Positions 33,115 through 43,608 of a stretch of DNA of 64,000 bases are shown piece after piece (position 1 is the first letter of the stretch; each line of letters opens with the position of its first letter). The stretch is from Rhodococcus sp. Leaf278 (GTDB lineage: Bacteria > Actinomycetota > Actinomycetes > Mycobacteriales > Mycobacteriaceae): NCBI RefSeq assembly GCF_001426085.1, contig NZ_LMRR01000034.1, positions 124,001 through 188,000 on the forward strand, given 5' to 3'. Under the pieces are notes generated by a model, which saw only the letters and a program-made list of their open reading frames with translations, was not told the origin of the DNA and did no database searches. The translations under genes and the position numbers were made by a program.

Positions 33115-33861
33115 TCAGACAGTGTCCAGCTTGGACGCTGCGCCGGCGTCGAGGAACCAGACAGTCGACTCGGTGCCCAGCGCGCCGGCCGACGGGACCT
33201 CATCCGGATCAGCCCCGCCTACCGCGGCTGCGACAGCATCGGCCTTGTTCGCTCCCGATACGAGCAGCCATACGTGCTGTGCGCGGCGAACTGCGGGCAG
33301 CGTCAGTGTGATTCGTACGGGCGGAGGCTTGGGGGAGTCCTCGACCGCCATTACGTAGCGATGCTGTTCTCGCACGGCATCGGTATGCGGGAACAGCGAA
33401 TTGATATGACCCTCGCCGCCCATACCGAGCAGGTGGATGTCGAATGCAGGTGTCGGCTCTCCCTCGGAACGCGAATGGAGGATCTGCGCGTACGTCGCTG
33501 CCGCTACCTCGGGATCGCTTCCGTGTGGTCCGTCGGACGCAGCCATCCGGAACACTCGATCCGGGTGAACGTCGACGTGGTCGAGCAGAGCCTCGGCGGC
33601 CTGCACCTCGTTGCGTTCAGGATCACCCGACGGCAGGAATCGCTCATCGCCGAAGAAGATGTCGACCTTGCCCCAGTCGATCGATCCGGAATCGTGGCGC
33701 AGCGCCTCCAACAACGCAATTCCCGTGCCACCGCCGGTGAGCACCACCGAAGCCGAGCCCCGGTCGGCCTGCGCGGCCGTGACGACCTCGACGAATCGAG
33801 ATCGCGCAGCATCGACCAAGGCCTGCGCGTCCAGGTACTGAAGGATCGACGTTTTACTCAT
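33115..33861 (-). CDS. pgl: 6-phosphogluconolactonase
   Basis: Hydrolyses 6-phosphogluconolactone, the Zwf product; 248 residues of the SugarP isomerase-like PGL family. Signatures: VVLTGGGTGIALLEAL, DIFFGDERFLPSGDPERN and LLGMGGEGHINSLFPHT. Last gene of the tkt-tal-zwf-opcA-pgl operon. Its ATG overlaps the opcA stop by 8 bp, which fixes the start. Confidence 0.95.
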   Translation of the reverse strand: MSKTSILQYLDAQALVDAARSRFVEVVTAAQADRGSASVVLTGGGTGIALLEALRHDSGSIDWGKVDIFFGDERFLPSGDPERNEVQAAEALLDHVDVHPDRVFRMAASDGPHGSDPEVAAATYAQILHSRSEGEPTPAFDIHLLGMGGEGHINSLFPHTDAVREQHRYVMAVEDSPKPPPVRITLTLPAVRRAQHVWLLVSGANKADAVAAAVGGADPDEVPSAGALGTESTVWFLDAGAASKLDTV

Positions 33862-34758
33862 AGCTCACTTTCGACAATCCGTGCAGGGCAAGTTCGTAGA
33901 TCTCGTCCGTGTCGAGTCTGCGCAGTTCCTCGGCCAGGCACTCGCGAGTGTTGCGCCGGGCCAGTGCAACTTCGGCGTCGGGCTGACCGGTGCGCCGCAA
34001 CGTTGCGGTCTTACCGGTTTGCGGGCGCGTCAGCGAAATGATGCTGGTCTCTCTCATCAGTTCCACCTTCAGCTCACCCGCTCGGCGATACACCGGAACG
34101 TCGAGTTTCGCGGCAAGCCAACCGGCCAAGATGTCGAGTGCAGGCTCCTCCGCCAGTCCCGAGACCGTTGCCGAGACGACGGCCTCGAACGGAGCCTGGT
34201 CCAGGGCCGTGGCCAACAGGCCGCGCCAGTACGTGATGCGACTCCAGGAGAGATCGGTGTCGCCCTCGGTGTAGCTGCTCAGCCGTCCCTTGATCGCAGC
34301 CGTCGTGTCGGGCGAATTCGTGGCATCGGTGATACGTCGAATCGCCAAGCGTCCCAACGGGTCCTTAGCGGGAACAGCCGGTGCTTCGTCCGGCCACCAT
34401 GCCACGATCGGAGTGTCGGGCAGCAGGAACGGGATCACCACACTGTGCTCGTGATCGGCCAGTTCACCGTTGAGCCGCAGTACTACGACCTCCGATGCAC
34501 CGGCGTCACCTCCGACGCGGATCTGTGCGTCGAGGCTGGAATCGGCCGATCGGTCGCCGTGGATGAGCACGATGACGCGGCACGGGTGCTCGCGGCTCGC
34601 CTCGTTCGCTGCGTCGATCGCCCGCTCGGCCTTGGCCGGATCGCGGCTGGCGACTATCAAGGTCAGCACGCGTCCGATGGTGACTGCGCCGCCTGCCTCG
34701 CGAACCTCCACCAACTTCTTGCCGACCTCGGCCGTCGTGGTGGCGGGAATGTCGACAA

Positions 34759-34762
<4 letters not shown>
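33854..34762 (-). CDS. opcA: glucose-6-phosphate dehydrogenase assembly protein OpcA
   Basis: Protein of 302 residues needed for assembly or activation of Zwf in actinobacteria and cyanobacteria; no catalytic activity is known. The family segments LRLNGELADHEHSVVIPFLLPDTPIVAWWPDEAP and DLSWSRITYWRGLLATALDQ are clear. I chose the GTG at 34762, which overlaps the zwf stop as GTGA, is preceded by GGAG and begins VIVDIP as in homologues; an ATG 12 bases further upstream is the alternative. Confidence 0.93.
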
Positions 34763-36315
<1,553 letters not shown>

Positions 36316-36321
36316 AGTCGG

Positions 36322-37446
36322 TCAGCTCTTCTGACCTGCTTGGCGAAGCTGCTCGCCGGTGGCCTCGAGCAATTCGTTCCAGGCCGACTCGAACTTCTGT
36401 ACGCCTTCGTTCTCCAAGGTCAGGAAGACATCGGTGATGTCGATCCCGAGAGCCGAGATGCGATCGAATATCTCCTGCGATTCCGGTCCCTTGCCCGAAA
36501 CGGTGTCGCCGACGATCTCACCGTGATCGGCCACCGCGTCCATGGTCTTCTCCGGCATCGTGTTGACCGTGTTCGGCGACACGAGCTCGGTGACGTACAT
36601 GGTGTCCGGGTACGCGTCGGACTTCACGCCGGTCGAGGCCCACAGTGGACGCTGCGGACGCGCGCCGCTGCCGACGAGCTCGCGGAAGCGAGGCGCGACC
36701 TCGAAGACCTGCTGGTACGCCACGTAGGCGAGACGAGCGTTGGCCAGCGCGGCTTTGCCCTTGAGCTCTTCTGCGTCCGGCGTGCCGATCGCGTCGAGCC
36801 TGGAATCGATCTCGCTGTCCACGCGGGAGACGAAGAACGACGCCACCGAGTGGATCTTGTCGAGATCGTGACCGGCCGCGCGCGCCTTCTCCAGACCCTC
36901 CAGGTAGGCGTTCATCACCAGCTCGTACCGCTCCACGGAGAAGATCAGCGTCACGTTCACGCTGATACCCTCGCCGACCACCTTGGCGATGGCGGGAATG
37001 CCTTCTTCGGTCGCCGGAATCTTGATCAGCAGATTCGGTCGATCGACGATCTTCCACAGCTCGACGGCCTGCTCGTACGTCTTGTCCGCGTCGTGTGCCA
37101 GGCGAGGATCGACCTCGATCGACACTCGGCCGTCGACGCCTGAACTGGCCTCGTACTGGGGCATCAGGATGTCGCACGCCTCGCGGACGTCGTCCGTCGT
37201 GACGGTGCGGATCGTGGTCTCGACGTCGGCACCTTCACCGGCAAGCTTGGTGACCTGCTCGTCGTAGGCGTCACCCTTGCTCAGGGCGGCCTGGAAGATC
37301 GACGGGTTGGTCGTCACCCCCACGACGCTCTTGGTGTCGATGAGGTCCTTCAGGTTGCCCGAACGGATGCGGTCACGAGAGAGGTCGTCCAGCCACACCG
37401 AGATGCCGGCTGCGGAGAGCTCTGCGAGATTCTTGTTCTGGGTCAT
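36322..37446 (-). CDS. tal: transaldolase
   Basis: Transfers dihydroxyacetone units in the non-oxidative pentose phosphate pathway; 374 residues, the longer actinobacterial class. The Schiff-base lysine is in [14 protein letters not shown]; other signatures are [13 protein letters not shown] and the C-terminal LASTGVK-like [22 protein letters not shown] 37446 follows GAAGGGAT at the very end of tkt, only 3 bp from its stop. Confidence 0.97.
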   Translation of the reverse strand: MTQNKNLAELSAAGISVWLDDLSRDRIRSGNLKDLIDTKSVVGVTTNPSIFQAALSKGDAYDEQVTKLAGEGADVETTIRTVTTDDVREACDILMPQYEASSGVDGRVSIEVDPRLAHDADKTYEQAVELWKIVDRPNLLIKIPATEEGIPAIAKVVGEGISVNVTLIFSVERYELVMNAYLEGLEKARAAGHDLDKIHSVASFFVSRVDSEIDSRLDAIGTPDAEELKGKAALANARLAYVAYQQVFEVAPRFRELVGSGARPQRPLWASTGVKSDAYPDTMYVTELVSPNTVNTMPEKTMDAVADHGEIVGDTVSGKGPESQEIFDRISALGIDITDVFLTLENEGVQKFESAWNELLEATGEQLRQAGQKS

Positions 37447-37449
37447 GGA

Positions 37450-39549
37450 TTATCCCTTCACGTTGGTGATGGAGCGCTGAGCGGCTGCGGTGACGGCCTC
37501 GGCGGTGAAGCCGAACTCACGGAAAAGTGTTGCAGCATCGGCAGATTCGCCGTAGTGCTCGAGCGAGATGATTTCGCCGAAGCCGCCGACGATCTTCCAC
37601 CACGGCATGGCGATGCCGGCTTCGATCGACACACGGGCCTTCACGGTCGGCGGAAGCACCTGGTCGCGGTAGTTCTGGTCCTGGCTCTCGAACCACTCGA
37701 CGCAGGGCATCGACACCACCCGGGCGGCAATGCCCTGGGCCTCGAGCTGCTTCTGCGCTTCGACTGCGTACTGCAGTTCCGAGCCGGTACCGATCAGCAC
37801 GACGTCCGGCGTCGCCTCGGAAGACTCGACGAGGATGTATCCACCCTTCGAGACACCCTCGAAGCTGGTGCCGTCGAGGATCGGGATGCCCTGACGCGTC
37901 AGTGCGAGCCCGACGGGGCCGCTGCTGCTGGACTTGGCGAGCACCGCCTGCCATGCGAATGCGGTTTCGTTGGCGTCACCCGGACGAACGACCGAGAGGT
38001 TGGGGATTGCCCGCAGCGCCGCGAGGTGTTCGACCGGCTGATGCGTCGGGCCGTCCTCGCCGAGTCCGATGGAGTCGTGGGTCCACACGTAGATGGGATC
38101 GATGTCCATCAGCGACGCGAGCCGAACGGCCGGCCGCATGTAGTCGCTGAACTGCATGAACGTGCCGCCGTATGCACGGGTCGGACCGTGCATGACGATG
38201 CCCGACAGGATGGCGCCCATCGCGTGCTCACGAATACCGAAGTGCAGCGTGCGACCGTACGGCTCGGCGTCCCAGTCGTCGGTGGAGATCGACGTGGGGC
38301 CGAAGGACTTGGCACCCTTCATGGTCGTGTTGTTGCTGCCGGCGAGGTCGGCGGAGCCGCCCCACAGCTCGGGCAGAACCGGGCCGACGGCGTTGAGGAC
38401 CTCACCCGACGCCGCACGCGTGGCGACGGCCTTGCTGCCGGGCTCCCAGGTGGGGAGAACGTCGGTCCAGTTCTCGGGCAGCGTGCCCTGGGTGAGGCGA
38501 TCGAGCAGCTTCTTGCGCTCGGGCTCACGAGCGGCCCAGGCGTCGAACCGGGTGGTCCACTCGGCGTGGGCCGTGCGGCCACGTTCCTGCAGTTTGCGGG
38601 TGTGCCCGATCACCTCGTCGGTGACCTCGAAGGTCTTGGCTGGGTCGAAATCGAGAGCCTGCTTGACCTTGACGATTTCTTCGTCGCCGAGCGCCGCTCC
38701 GTGGACGGCACCGGTGTTCATCATGGTGGGGGCCGGGAAGCCGATGATGGTGCGCAGCACGATGATCGACGGCTTGTCGGTGACGGCCTTGGCCGCTTCG
38801 ATGGCCTCTTCGATCGCGGTGACATTCTCGCCGCCCTCGACGACCTGTACGTGCCAGCCGTAGGCCTCGTAACGGGCAGCGGTGTTCTCGGACAGAGCGA
38901 TGTCGGTCGAGTGCTCGATCGAGATCTTGTTGTCGTCGTAGAACAGGATCAGATTGCCGAGTTGCTGAGTGCCGGCGAGGGACGAAGCCTCGGACGTGAC
39001 CCCTTCCTCGATGTCACCGTCGGAGGCGATCACGTAGATGAAGTGATCGAACGGGCTCTCCCCGAGTGCGGGTTCGGGATCGAACAGACCGCGTTCGCGG
39101 CGAGCAGCCATCGCCATGCCGACGGCGGAGGCAAGTCCCTGACCGAGCGGGCCGGTGGTGATCTCGACGCCGTCGGTGTGACGGAACTCCGGATGTCCGG
39201 GAGTCTTCGACTTGTAGGTACGCAGCGCCTCGATGTCGGCGAGCTCGAGGCCGAAGCCGCCCATGTACAGCTGTAGGTAGAGGGTCAGGCTCGAATGTCC
39301 GCACGAGAGCACGAACCGGTCGCGCCCGATCCAGTGGGAATCGGTGGGATCGTGACGCATGGTGCGCTGAAAGAGGGTGTAGGCGAGGGGAGCCAGGCTC
39401 ATCGCGGTTCCGGGGTGGCCGTTGCCGACCTTCTGCACTGCGTCCGCTGCCAGAACACGAACGGTGTCGACCGCTCGGGTGTCCAGGTCCGTCCAGTCGC
39501 TCGGGTGGTGCGCCGTGGTGAGGACGTCAATATCGTCTGTGATCGACAC
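37450..39549 (-). CDS. tkt: transketolase
   Basis: Thiamine-diphosphate enzyme moving two-carbon units between sugar phosphates; 699 residues. Seen are GNGHPGTAMSLAPLAYTLF, the ThDP-Mg motif ASDGDIEEGVTSEASSLAG, the Pyr domain LHFGIREHAMGAILSG and THDSIGLGEDGPTHQP. First gene of the five-gene operon. GTG 39549 has CAGGAG upstream; the in-frame ATG at 39642 would add 31 unconserved codons. Confidence 0.97.
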   Translation of the reverse strand: MSITDDIDVLTTAHHPSDWTDLDTRAVDTVRVLAADAVQKVGNGHPGTAMSLAPLAYTLFQRTMRHDPTDSHWIGRDRFVLSCGHSSLTLYLQLYMGGFGLELADIEALRTYKSKTPGHPEFRHTDGVEITTGPLGQGLASAVGMAMAARRERGLFDPEPALGESPFDHFIYVIASDGDIEEGVTSEASSLAGTQQLGNLILFYDDNKISIEHSTDIALSENTAARYEAYGWHVQVVEGGENVTAIEEAIEAAKAVTDKPSIIVLRTIIGFPAPTMMNTGAVHGAALGDEEIVKVKQALDFDPAKTFEVTDEVIGHTRKLQERGRTAHAEWTTRFDAWAAREPERKKLLDRLTQGTLPENWTDVLPTWEPGSKAVATRAASGEVLNAVGPVLPELWGGSADLAGSNNTTMKGAKSFGPTSISTDDWDAEPYGRTLHFGIREHAMGAILSGIVMHGPTRAYGGTFMQFSDYMRPAVRLASLMDIDPIYVWTHDSIGLGEDGPTHQPVEHLAALRAIPNLSVVRPGDANETAFAWQAVLAKSSSSGPVGLALTRQGIPILDGTSFEGVSKGGYILVESSEATPDVVLIGTGSELQYAVEAQKQLEAQGIAARVVSMPCVEWFESQDQNYRDQVLPPTVKARVSIEAGIAMPWWKIVGGFGEIISLEHYGESADAATLFREFGFTAEAVTAAAQRSITNVKG

Positions 39550-39966
39550 GAGCAGAAATCTCCTGACATTCGTTCGAGTTGTGGCTCTGTGGAGTTCGTC
39601 GCTCGGCCGCGACAGTCGTGCGCCTGCGTTGAGCGCGCACACGGTCGGTGCCGAAGGACGTCCTCCACCAGCCTAGTTCTGTCCGACCCTACTGTCGTGC
39701 CTTCCCCCGGCCGATTGCACGCGGGTTACTCGCAGACGACATATTTCCCCACTTTGGGTGCCCTGCGAATTGGAGGTGCAAACCCTGCCGTCTACCATCG
39801 TGTGTAGTAGGCGCACGTACGTCGGATCCAGTGGCCGATTTCAGGATCGCGGCGAGTGAACGTGCGCGCTGGCGTCCATGGTCGTCGTGCAAAGTGAACC
39901 CGCGTGCCGGTGGCGCGTGAGCAAGTGGCCGAGCGCCAGAGAATGACAGTCGTGCGAGGAGACGCA
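39550..39966. other. divergent intergenic region tkt/ctaB (417 bp)
   Basis: No credible gene. It holds a likely rightward promoter for ctaB (39770-39798) and a possible minus-strand -10 for tkt (TAGGCT, plus-strand 39670-39675), which would give tkt a leader of about 115 nt. A relatively AT-rich patch lies near 39738-39755. No clear long inverted repeat. Confidence 0.5.
39770..39798 (+). promoter_or_regulatory. ctaB promoter candidate
   Basis: TTGGAG (39770-39775), 17-nt spacer, TACCAT (39793-39798). It would give a leader of about 160 nt before the chosen ctaB start. Confidence 0.45.
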
Positions 39967-40974
39967 GTGCGAATTGGGCAGCAGCCGGGCGGACACGGAT
40001 TCGCAGGCGGCCCCGGATTCGGAGCCGACGATCAGGGTGAGCCCGCAGAGGTCGCACCGGTGACGTCCGCCCCGCGTCGAGCGCTCGCTCTCCTCCTTGC
40101 GTACGTTGCACTGACGAAGCCACGCGTCATCGAGCTCCTCCTCGTGACCACCATCCCCGCGATGCTGCTGGCCGACCGCGGTCACGTCGATCCGTGGCTG
40201 ATTCTGACCACGCTTTTCGGTGGCATGCTGGCCGCGGCCAGTGCGAACACCTTGAACATGGTGGTCGACGCCGACATCGACAAGGTGATGAAGCGCACCG
40301 AGAAGCGCCCGCTCGCCCGAGGTGCCATGCCGGTGTCGCATGCTCTGGTCTTCGGGCTCGTCCTGGGCGTGTTCTCGTTCTTCTGGTTGTGGGCCACGAC
40401 GAATCTGCTCAGTGGCGTGCTCGCGGTCGTCACGATCTGCTTCTACATCTTCGTTTACACCCTGATCCTCAAGCGGCGCACATCGCAGAATGTGGTGTGG
40501 GGTGGCGCGGCCGGTTGCATGCCGGTGATGATCGGTTGGTCCGCCGTGACCGGCACGATCGGCTGGCAGGCGCTGGTGATGTTCCTGGTCATCTTCCTGT
40601 GGACACCGCCGCACACCTGGGCGCTGATGTTGCGCTACAAGGAGGATTACCAGGCCGCGAACGTGCCGATGCTGCCCGCCGTCGCCTCCGAAACCAAGGT
40701 CACCAAGCACATCGTGCTCTACGCATGGGCGACCGTCGCAGCCACTCTCGCGCTGGCACCGGGTTCGGGCGTCATCTACGCCGTAGTCGCCGTGGCCTCG
40801 GGAGCATGGTTCCTCGTGGTGGCGCACCGCCTGTACGCGGGAGTTCGAGCCGGAACTCCGGTAAAACCGCTGAAGCTTTTCATTCTTTCCAACGAGTACC
40901 TGGCCCTGGTGTTCTGCGGCCTTGCTGTGGACTCCGTACTCGGCTGGCAGACGCTCGCTCAGATCTTCTCCTGA
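39967..40974 (+). CDS. ctaB: protoheme IX farnesyltransferase (haem O synthase)
   Basis: UbiA-family integral membrane prenyltransferase converting haem B to haem O for aa3-type cytochrome oxidase; 335 residues with about nine helices. The prenyl-diphosphate/Mg site [18 protein letters not shown] and the second loop [14 protein letters not shown] are present. GTG 39967 has GAGGAG 5 nt upstream; GTG 39904 and ATG 39943 are in frame but lack such a site. The first 35 residues are a Gly-rich cytoplasmic tail. The last codons and stop form a 15-bp hairpin. Confidence 0.95.
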   Translation: MRIGQQPGGHGFAGGPGFGADDQGEPAEVAPVTSAPRRALALLLAYVALTKPRVIELLLVTTIPAMLLADRGHVDPWLILTTLFGGMLAAASANTLNMVVDADIDKVMKRTEKRPLARGAMPVSHALVFGLVLGVFSFFWLWATTNLLSGVLAVVTICFYIFVYTLILKRRTSQNVVWGGAAGCMPVMIGWSAVTGTIGWQALVMFLVIFLWTPPHTWALMLRYKEDYQAANVPMLPAVASETKVTKHIVLYAWATVAATLALAPGSGVIYAVVAVASGAWFLVVAHRLYAGVRAGTPVKPLKLFILSNEYLALVFCGLAVDSVLGWQTLAQIFS

Positions 40975-40985
40975 GCGAGCGTCTG
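40948..40985. terminator. terminator hairpin spanning the ctaB stop codon
   Basis: Perfect 15-bp inverted repeat CAGACGCTCGCTCAG (40948-40962) and CTGAGCGAGCGTCTG (40971-40985), loop 8 nt. The left arm encodes the last residues of CtaB and the TGA lies in the right arm. It also lies 12 nt past the end of convergent qor. Confidence 0.8.
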
Positions 40986-40997
40986 TCGCGAGCCTGA

Positions 40998-41963
40998 TCA
41001 GGGAATCAGGACGATGGACCCGGTCGTCTTGCGCGACTCGAGATCGATGTGGGCCTGCGCCGCTTCGTCGAGTGCGTATTGCGCACCCACCTGGACCGTG
41101 AGCGCTCCACTCGCCATCGCTTCGAATACGTCACCGGCCCGCCACTCCAGTTCGGCTCGGTCCCGGATGTGATGCGCGAGCGTGGGCCGGGTCAGGAACA
41201 GCGAACCCGCTCCGTTGAGACGCTGCGGATCCAGAGGCGGTACCGGACCGCTGGCGGCACCGAACAGGGCCAGAGTGCCCCTGATCCGGAGCGACGCCAT
41301 GCTGGCTTCGAATGTGTCCTTCCCGACGCCGTCGTACACCGCGTGCACGCCTTGGTCGTCGGTGATGTCGCGAACGCGTGCGGCGATGTCCTCGTCGTAC
41401 CTGAGCACGTGTGCTGCACCGGTCCGTTTCGAGAGTTCGGCCTTCGCGTCCGTGGACACCGTCGTGATCACGTTCACACCTTTGGCCACTGCGAGTTGTG
41501 TCAAGAGCAATCCCACGCCGCCTGCTCCGGCGTGGACGAGCACGGTGTCACCCCGCTGGGCGGGGTAAGTGGATTCGATCAGATAGTGCGCCGTCATACC
41601 CTGTAGGAGCGCCGACGCGGCCTGATCCGAAGCAATGCCGTCCGGAACTGCGATGGCCGAGGAGGCGTCGACCAGCACGTACTCGGCGTAGCTACCCGGT
41701 GCCGCGGCCCACGCGACGCGGTCTCCCGTCGCGAAACCGGTGACGTCCGAGCCGACCTGATCGATCAGCCCCGACCCTTCGTCGCCGGGAACGTACGGCA
41801 GCGCGCGTGGGTACAGGCCACGGCGGAAATAGGTATCGATGTAATTGATACCGATAGCGTCGGTACGAACCAGGAGCTGAGTAGGCCCCGGTGTCGGTAT
41901 CGGCACATCGACGACCTTCAGAACCTCGGGACCGCCGGTGTTGTCTACTCGAATGGCACGCAT
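40998..41963 (-). CDS. qor: NADPH:quinone oxidoreductase, zeta-crystallin type
   Basis: Zinc-independent medium-chain dehydrogenase/reductase of 321 residues, likely a one- or two-electron NADPH:quinone reductase. Seen are the N-terminal substrate domain (GINYIDTYFRRGLYP), the NADPH fold VLVHAGAGGVGLLLTQLA and no structural-zinc cysteine cluster. It corresponds to mycobacterial Rv1454c and keeps its place after ctaB. ATG 41963 begins at the conserved RAIRV; a TAGAAC element ends 7 nt upstream, so the transcript may be leaderless. Physiological quinone substrate unknown. Confidence 0.9.
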   Translation of the reverse strand: MRAIRVDNTGGPEVLKVVDVPIPTPGPTQLLVRTDAIGINYIDTYFRRGLYPRALPYVPGDEGSGLIDQVGSDVTGFATGDRVAWAAAPGSYAEYVLVDASSAIAVPDGIASDQAASALLQGMTAHYLIESTYPAQRGDTVLVHAGAGGVGLLLTQLAVAKGVNVITTVSTDAKAELSKRTGAAHVLRYDEDIAARVRDITDDQGVHAVYDGVGKDTFEASMASLRIRGTLALFGAASGPVPPLDPQRLNGAGSLFLTRPTLAHHIRDRAELEWRAGDVFEAMASGALTVQVGAQYALDEAAQAHIDLESRKTTGSIVLIP

Positions 41964-42032
41964 GAACTCTGTTCTACACGGGGTGCCGGTGGCACGGCAC
42001 GCGGATGCGGTCGTCACGGGTGACCCAGCCAA

Positions 42033-42048
42033 GTTACTGATCAGTAAC
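42033..42048. promoter_or_regulatory. perfect 16-bp palindrome, operator candidate
   Basis: GTTACTGATCAGTAAC, flanked by an outer inverted repeat GACCCA (42022-42027) / TGGGTC (42056-42061). It lies in the 136-bp divergent region between qor and the small gene at 42100, upstream of both -10 elements. It has the look of a TetR-type operator, but no regulator gene is adjacent. Confidence 0.7.
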
Positions 42049-42087
42049 GACTCGATGGGTCGATGCAGGCAGCGTGTACCACCTCGG

Positions 42088-42093
42088 TATCGT
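42088..42093 (+). promoter_or_regulatory. -10 of the small conserved gene (leaderless)
   Basis: TATCGT ends 6 nt before the ATG at 42100; no ribosome site is present. Confidence 0.5.
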
Positions 42094-42099
42094 GTCTGC

Positions 42100-42471
42100 A
42101 TGGCTACCGAAATCGACAGCGCAGGCATCGAGAAGAACACGTCCGACGATGTTCCCAAGGGAACGCTGGCGGCAGTGAAAGGTTTTCTTGCAGATCACGG
42201 AAACGCTGCACAGGTCGTCATTCAGCCCATCGGTCGAGCCGGCACCCGGCTCACCATGGTCGGTGCCGACGGGGTGCTCGGTGATCAGGTGGTTGCTACT
42301 CAGGCCATTGCCAAAGCGGTTGTCGACGAGTTCGACGAACTGACCGAGGCCGAATGGGACCGCGAGCTGGTCAGTTCGGTCAACCCGGCACCAGGCCACT
42401 ACGAGAAGATGGCCGGCTGGGTCGCGCGTCAGAAGAAGTTCCCCAAGGCCCGCAACCAGGCAATCGTCTGA
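42100..42471 (+). CDS. conserved actinobacterial protein of unknown function
   Basis: Soluble acidic protein of 123 residues that I cannot assign to a characterised family. A first half with TLAAVKGFLADHGNAAQVVIQPIGRAG and TRLTMVGADGVLGDQVV reads as an alpha/beta unit; the second half contains ELTEAEWDRELVSSVNPAPGHYEKMAGWVARQKKFPKARN, a conserved-looking stretch rich in Trp, His and Lys. No signal peptide or membrane segment. ATG 42100 is fixed by the leaderless promoter spacing. It is divergent from qor across the palindrome, the position of Rv1455 in mycobacteria. Confidence 0.75.
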   Translation: MATEIDSAGIEKNTSDDVPKGTLAAVKGFLADHGNAAQVVIQPIGRAGTRLTMVGADGVLGDQVVATQAIAKAVVDEFDELTEAEWDRELVSSVNPAPGHYEKMAGWVARQKKFPKARNQAIV

Positions 42472-42504
42472 GCGAAAGACCTTCGCCAAATTTGTTCGAT
42501 CTGG

Positions 42505-42525
42505 CGGGAACCGTTTCGGAACCCG
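42505..42525 (+). terminator. hairpin after the small conserved gene
   Basis: CGGG-AA-CCG-TTT-CGG-AA-CCCG, a 7-pair stem with one internal AA/AA mismatch, 33 nt past the stop at 42471. Confidence 0.45.
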
Positions 42526-42536
42526 ATGCGTCGAAG

Positions 42537-43553
42537 TCAGTGGAGGGGCAGTCGGCCATCTGAGGGGGAGGTCGGCTGCCCCTCCACCTCGTTCGAAGTG
42601 ACGCGTGCGGTCTCGACCGGGCCGCGGGTGCGGCAGGCGGCCCAGAGCGCAGCAGTTGCAGCAGTGCACGCGCCCGCTCCGGCAACGTGGAAGGCAACGA
42701 GAACTGCAGGAACGCCGGTGAAGTACTGCACCAGTCCGATCAGAGACTGTGCGAGTACCAGCACGATCAGAACGTGCAACCGACGCTTGACCGAATTCGG
42801 CGCATGCACCGCGTACAGCGCGAAGCCCAGCCCGACCAACAAGGCCAGGTAGCCGACCAGAAACTGGGAATGCGCGTGGACGAGGGTCACGATCTCGATT
42901 CCGAGACGCGGCACGGGTTCCTCGATGCTCTTGTCGCCTGCGTGCGGACCTGCCCCGGTCACCATCGTGCCCGCGATCAGCACACCGGTCAGAGCCACTC
43001 CGGACAGTCCGACGAGAGCGCGCAGCGCAGCGGGGACGGTGGGGGTCGATTCGGATGCCGCATCGCGTTCGCCCACCTTGGCGTACAGCAGGGTGGCCAA
43101 CCAGACCATGGCCATCGAGACGACGAGGTGAACTGCGACCGTCCACCACAGCAGTCCGGTCAATACGGTGAATCCACCGATCACTGCCTGCACAACGGTG
43201 CCGAGTGGCATCAGCCACGCGAAGAAGAGCACCTCGCGGCGACGGCGTGCGCGGGTGACCGCAATGACTACGGCGGCGGCGGCGAGCACCACCACGAAGG
43301 TGAGGAGTCGGTTGCCGAACTCGACGGCCTGGTGCAGCACCGGGACCTCGGACACTCCGACCGGAGTGAAGCTGCCGGGAAAACACTGCGGCCAGGTGGG
43401 GCACCCCAGCCCGGACCCGGTCACTCGCACCACTGCGCCGGTGACGGCGATGCCGCCCTGGGTGACGATCGCGATCAACGCCAGAATTCGCTGCACCCGA
43501 AGCGACGGCAGAGGGAAGAGATCGACGACGCGCAAGAACGCTCTGTACAGCAC
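42537..43553 (-). CDS. ctaA: haem A synthase
   Basis: Integral membrane monooxygenase converting haem O to haem A; 338 residues, eight helices in two four-helix halves. The haem-ligand histidines are in HQAVEFGNRLL, VHLVVSMAM, VHAHSQFLVGY and AFHVAGA; the paired cysteines are in GLGCPTWPQC. Works directly after CtaB. GTG 43553 matches the conserved start LYRAFLRVVDLFPLPSLR and sits 6 nt after a TACCAT -10; ATG 43577 overlaps that promoter. The final 16 residues are encoded within a hairpin-forming repeat. Confidence 0.94.
   Translation of the reverse strand: MLYRAFLRVVDLFPLPSLRVQRILALIAIVTQGGIAVTGAVVRVTGSGLGCPTWPQCFPGSFTPVGVSEVPVLHQAVEFGNRLLTFVVVLAAAAVVIAVTRARRRREVLFFAWLMPLGTVVQAVIGGFTVLTGLLWWTVAVHLVVSMAMVWLATLLYAKVGERDAASESTPTVPAALRALVGLSGVALTGVLIAGTMVTGAGPHAGDKSIEEPVPRLGIEIVTLVHAHSQFLVGYLALLVGLGFALYAVHAPNSVKRRLHVLIVLVLAQSLIGLVQYFTGVPAVLVAFHVAGAGACTAATAALWAACRTRGPVETARVTSNEVEGQPTSPSDGRLPLH
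42540..42587. terminator. 12-bp inverted repeat in the 3' end of ctaA
   Basis: GTGGAGGGGCAG (42540-42551) pairs perfectly with CTGCCCCTCCAC (42576-42587), loop 24 nt. It ends exactly at the last sense codon of ctaA on the minus strand and faces the convergent small gene. Confidence 0.55.
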
Positions 43554-43559
43554 ACCACG

Positions 43560-43565
43560 ATGGTA
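43560..43565 (-). promoter_or_regulatory. -10 of ctaA (leaderless)
   Basis: TACCAT on the minus strand ends 6 nt before the GTG at 43553. Confidence 0.5.
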
Positions 43566-43608
43566 AACGCCGAACAACTACACAGCGTCGTTGGGTAGCC
43601 GGCCTGCG

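Noticed and set aside
37555-39276. 573-codon open frame antisense to tkt
   Set aside because: Same codon-bias artefact; no ribosome site and no protein-like motif.
39550-39966. Small gene in the tkt/ctaB gap
   Set aside because: Short frames have no ribosome site and overlap the promoter; nothing resembles a conserved protein.
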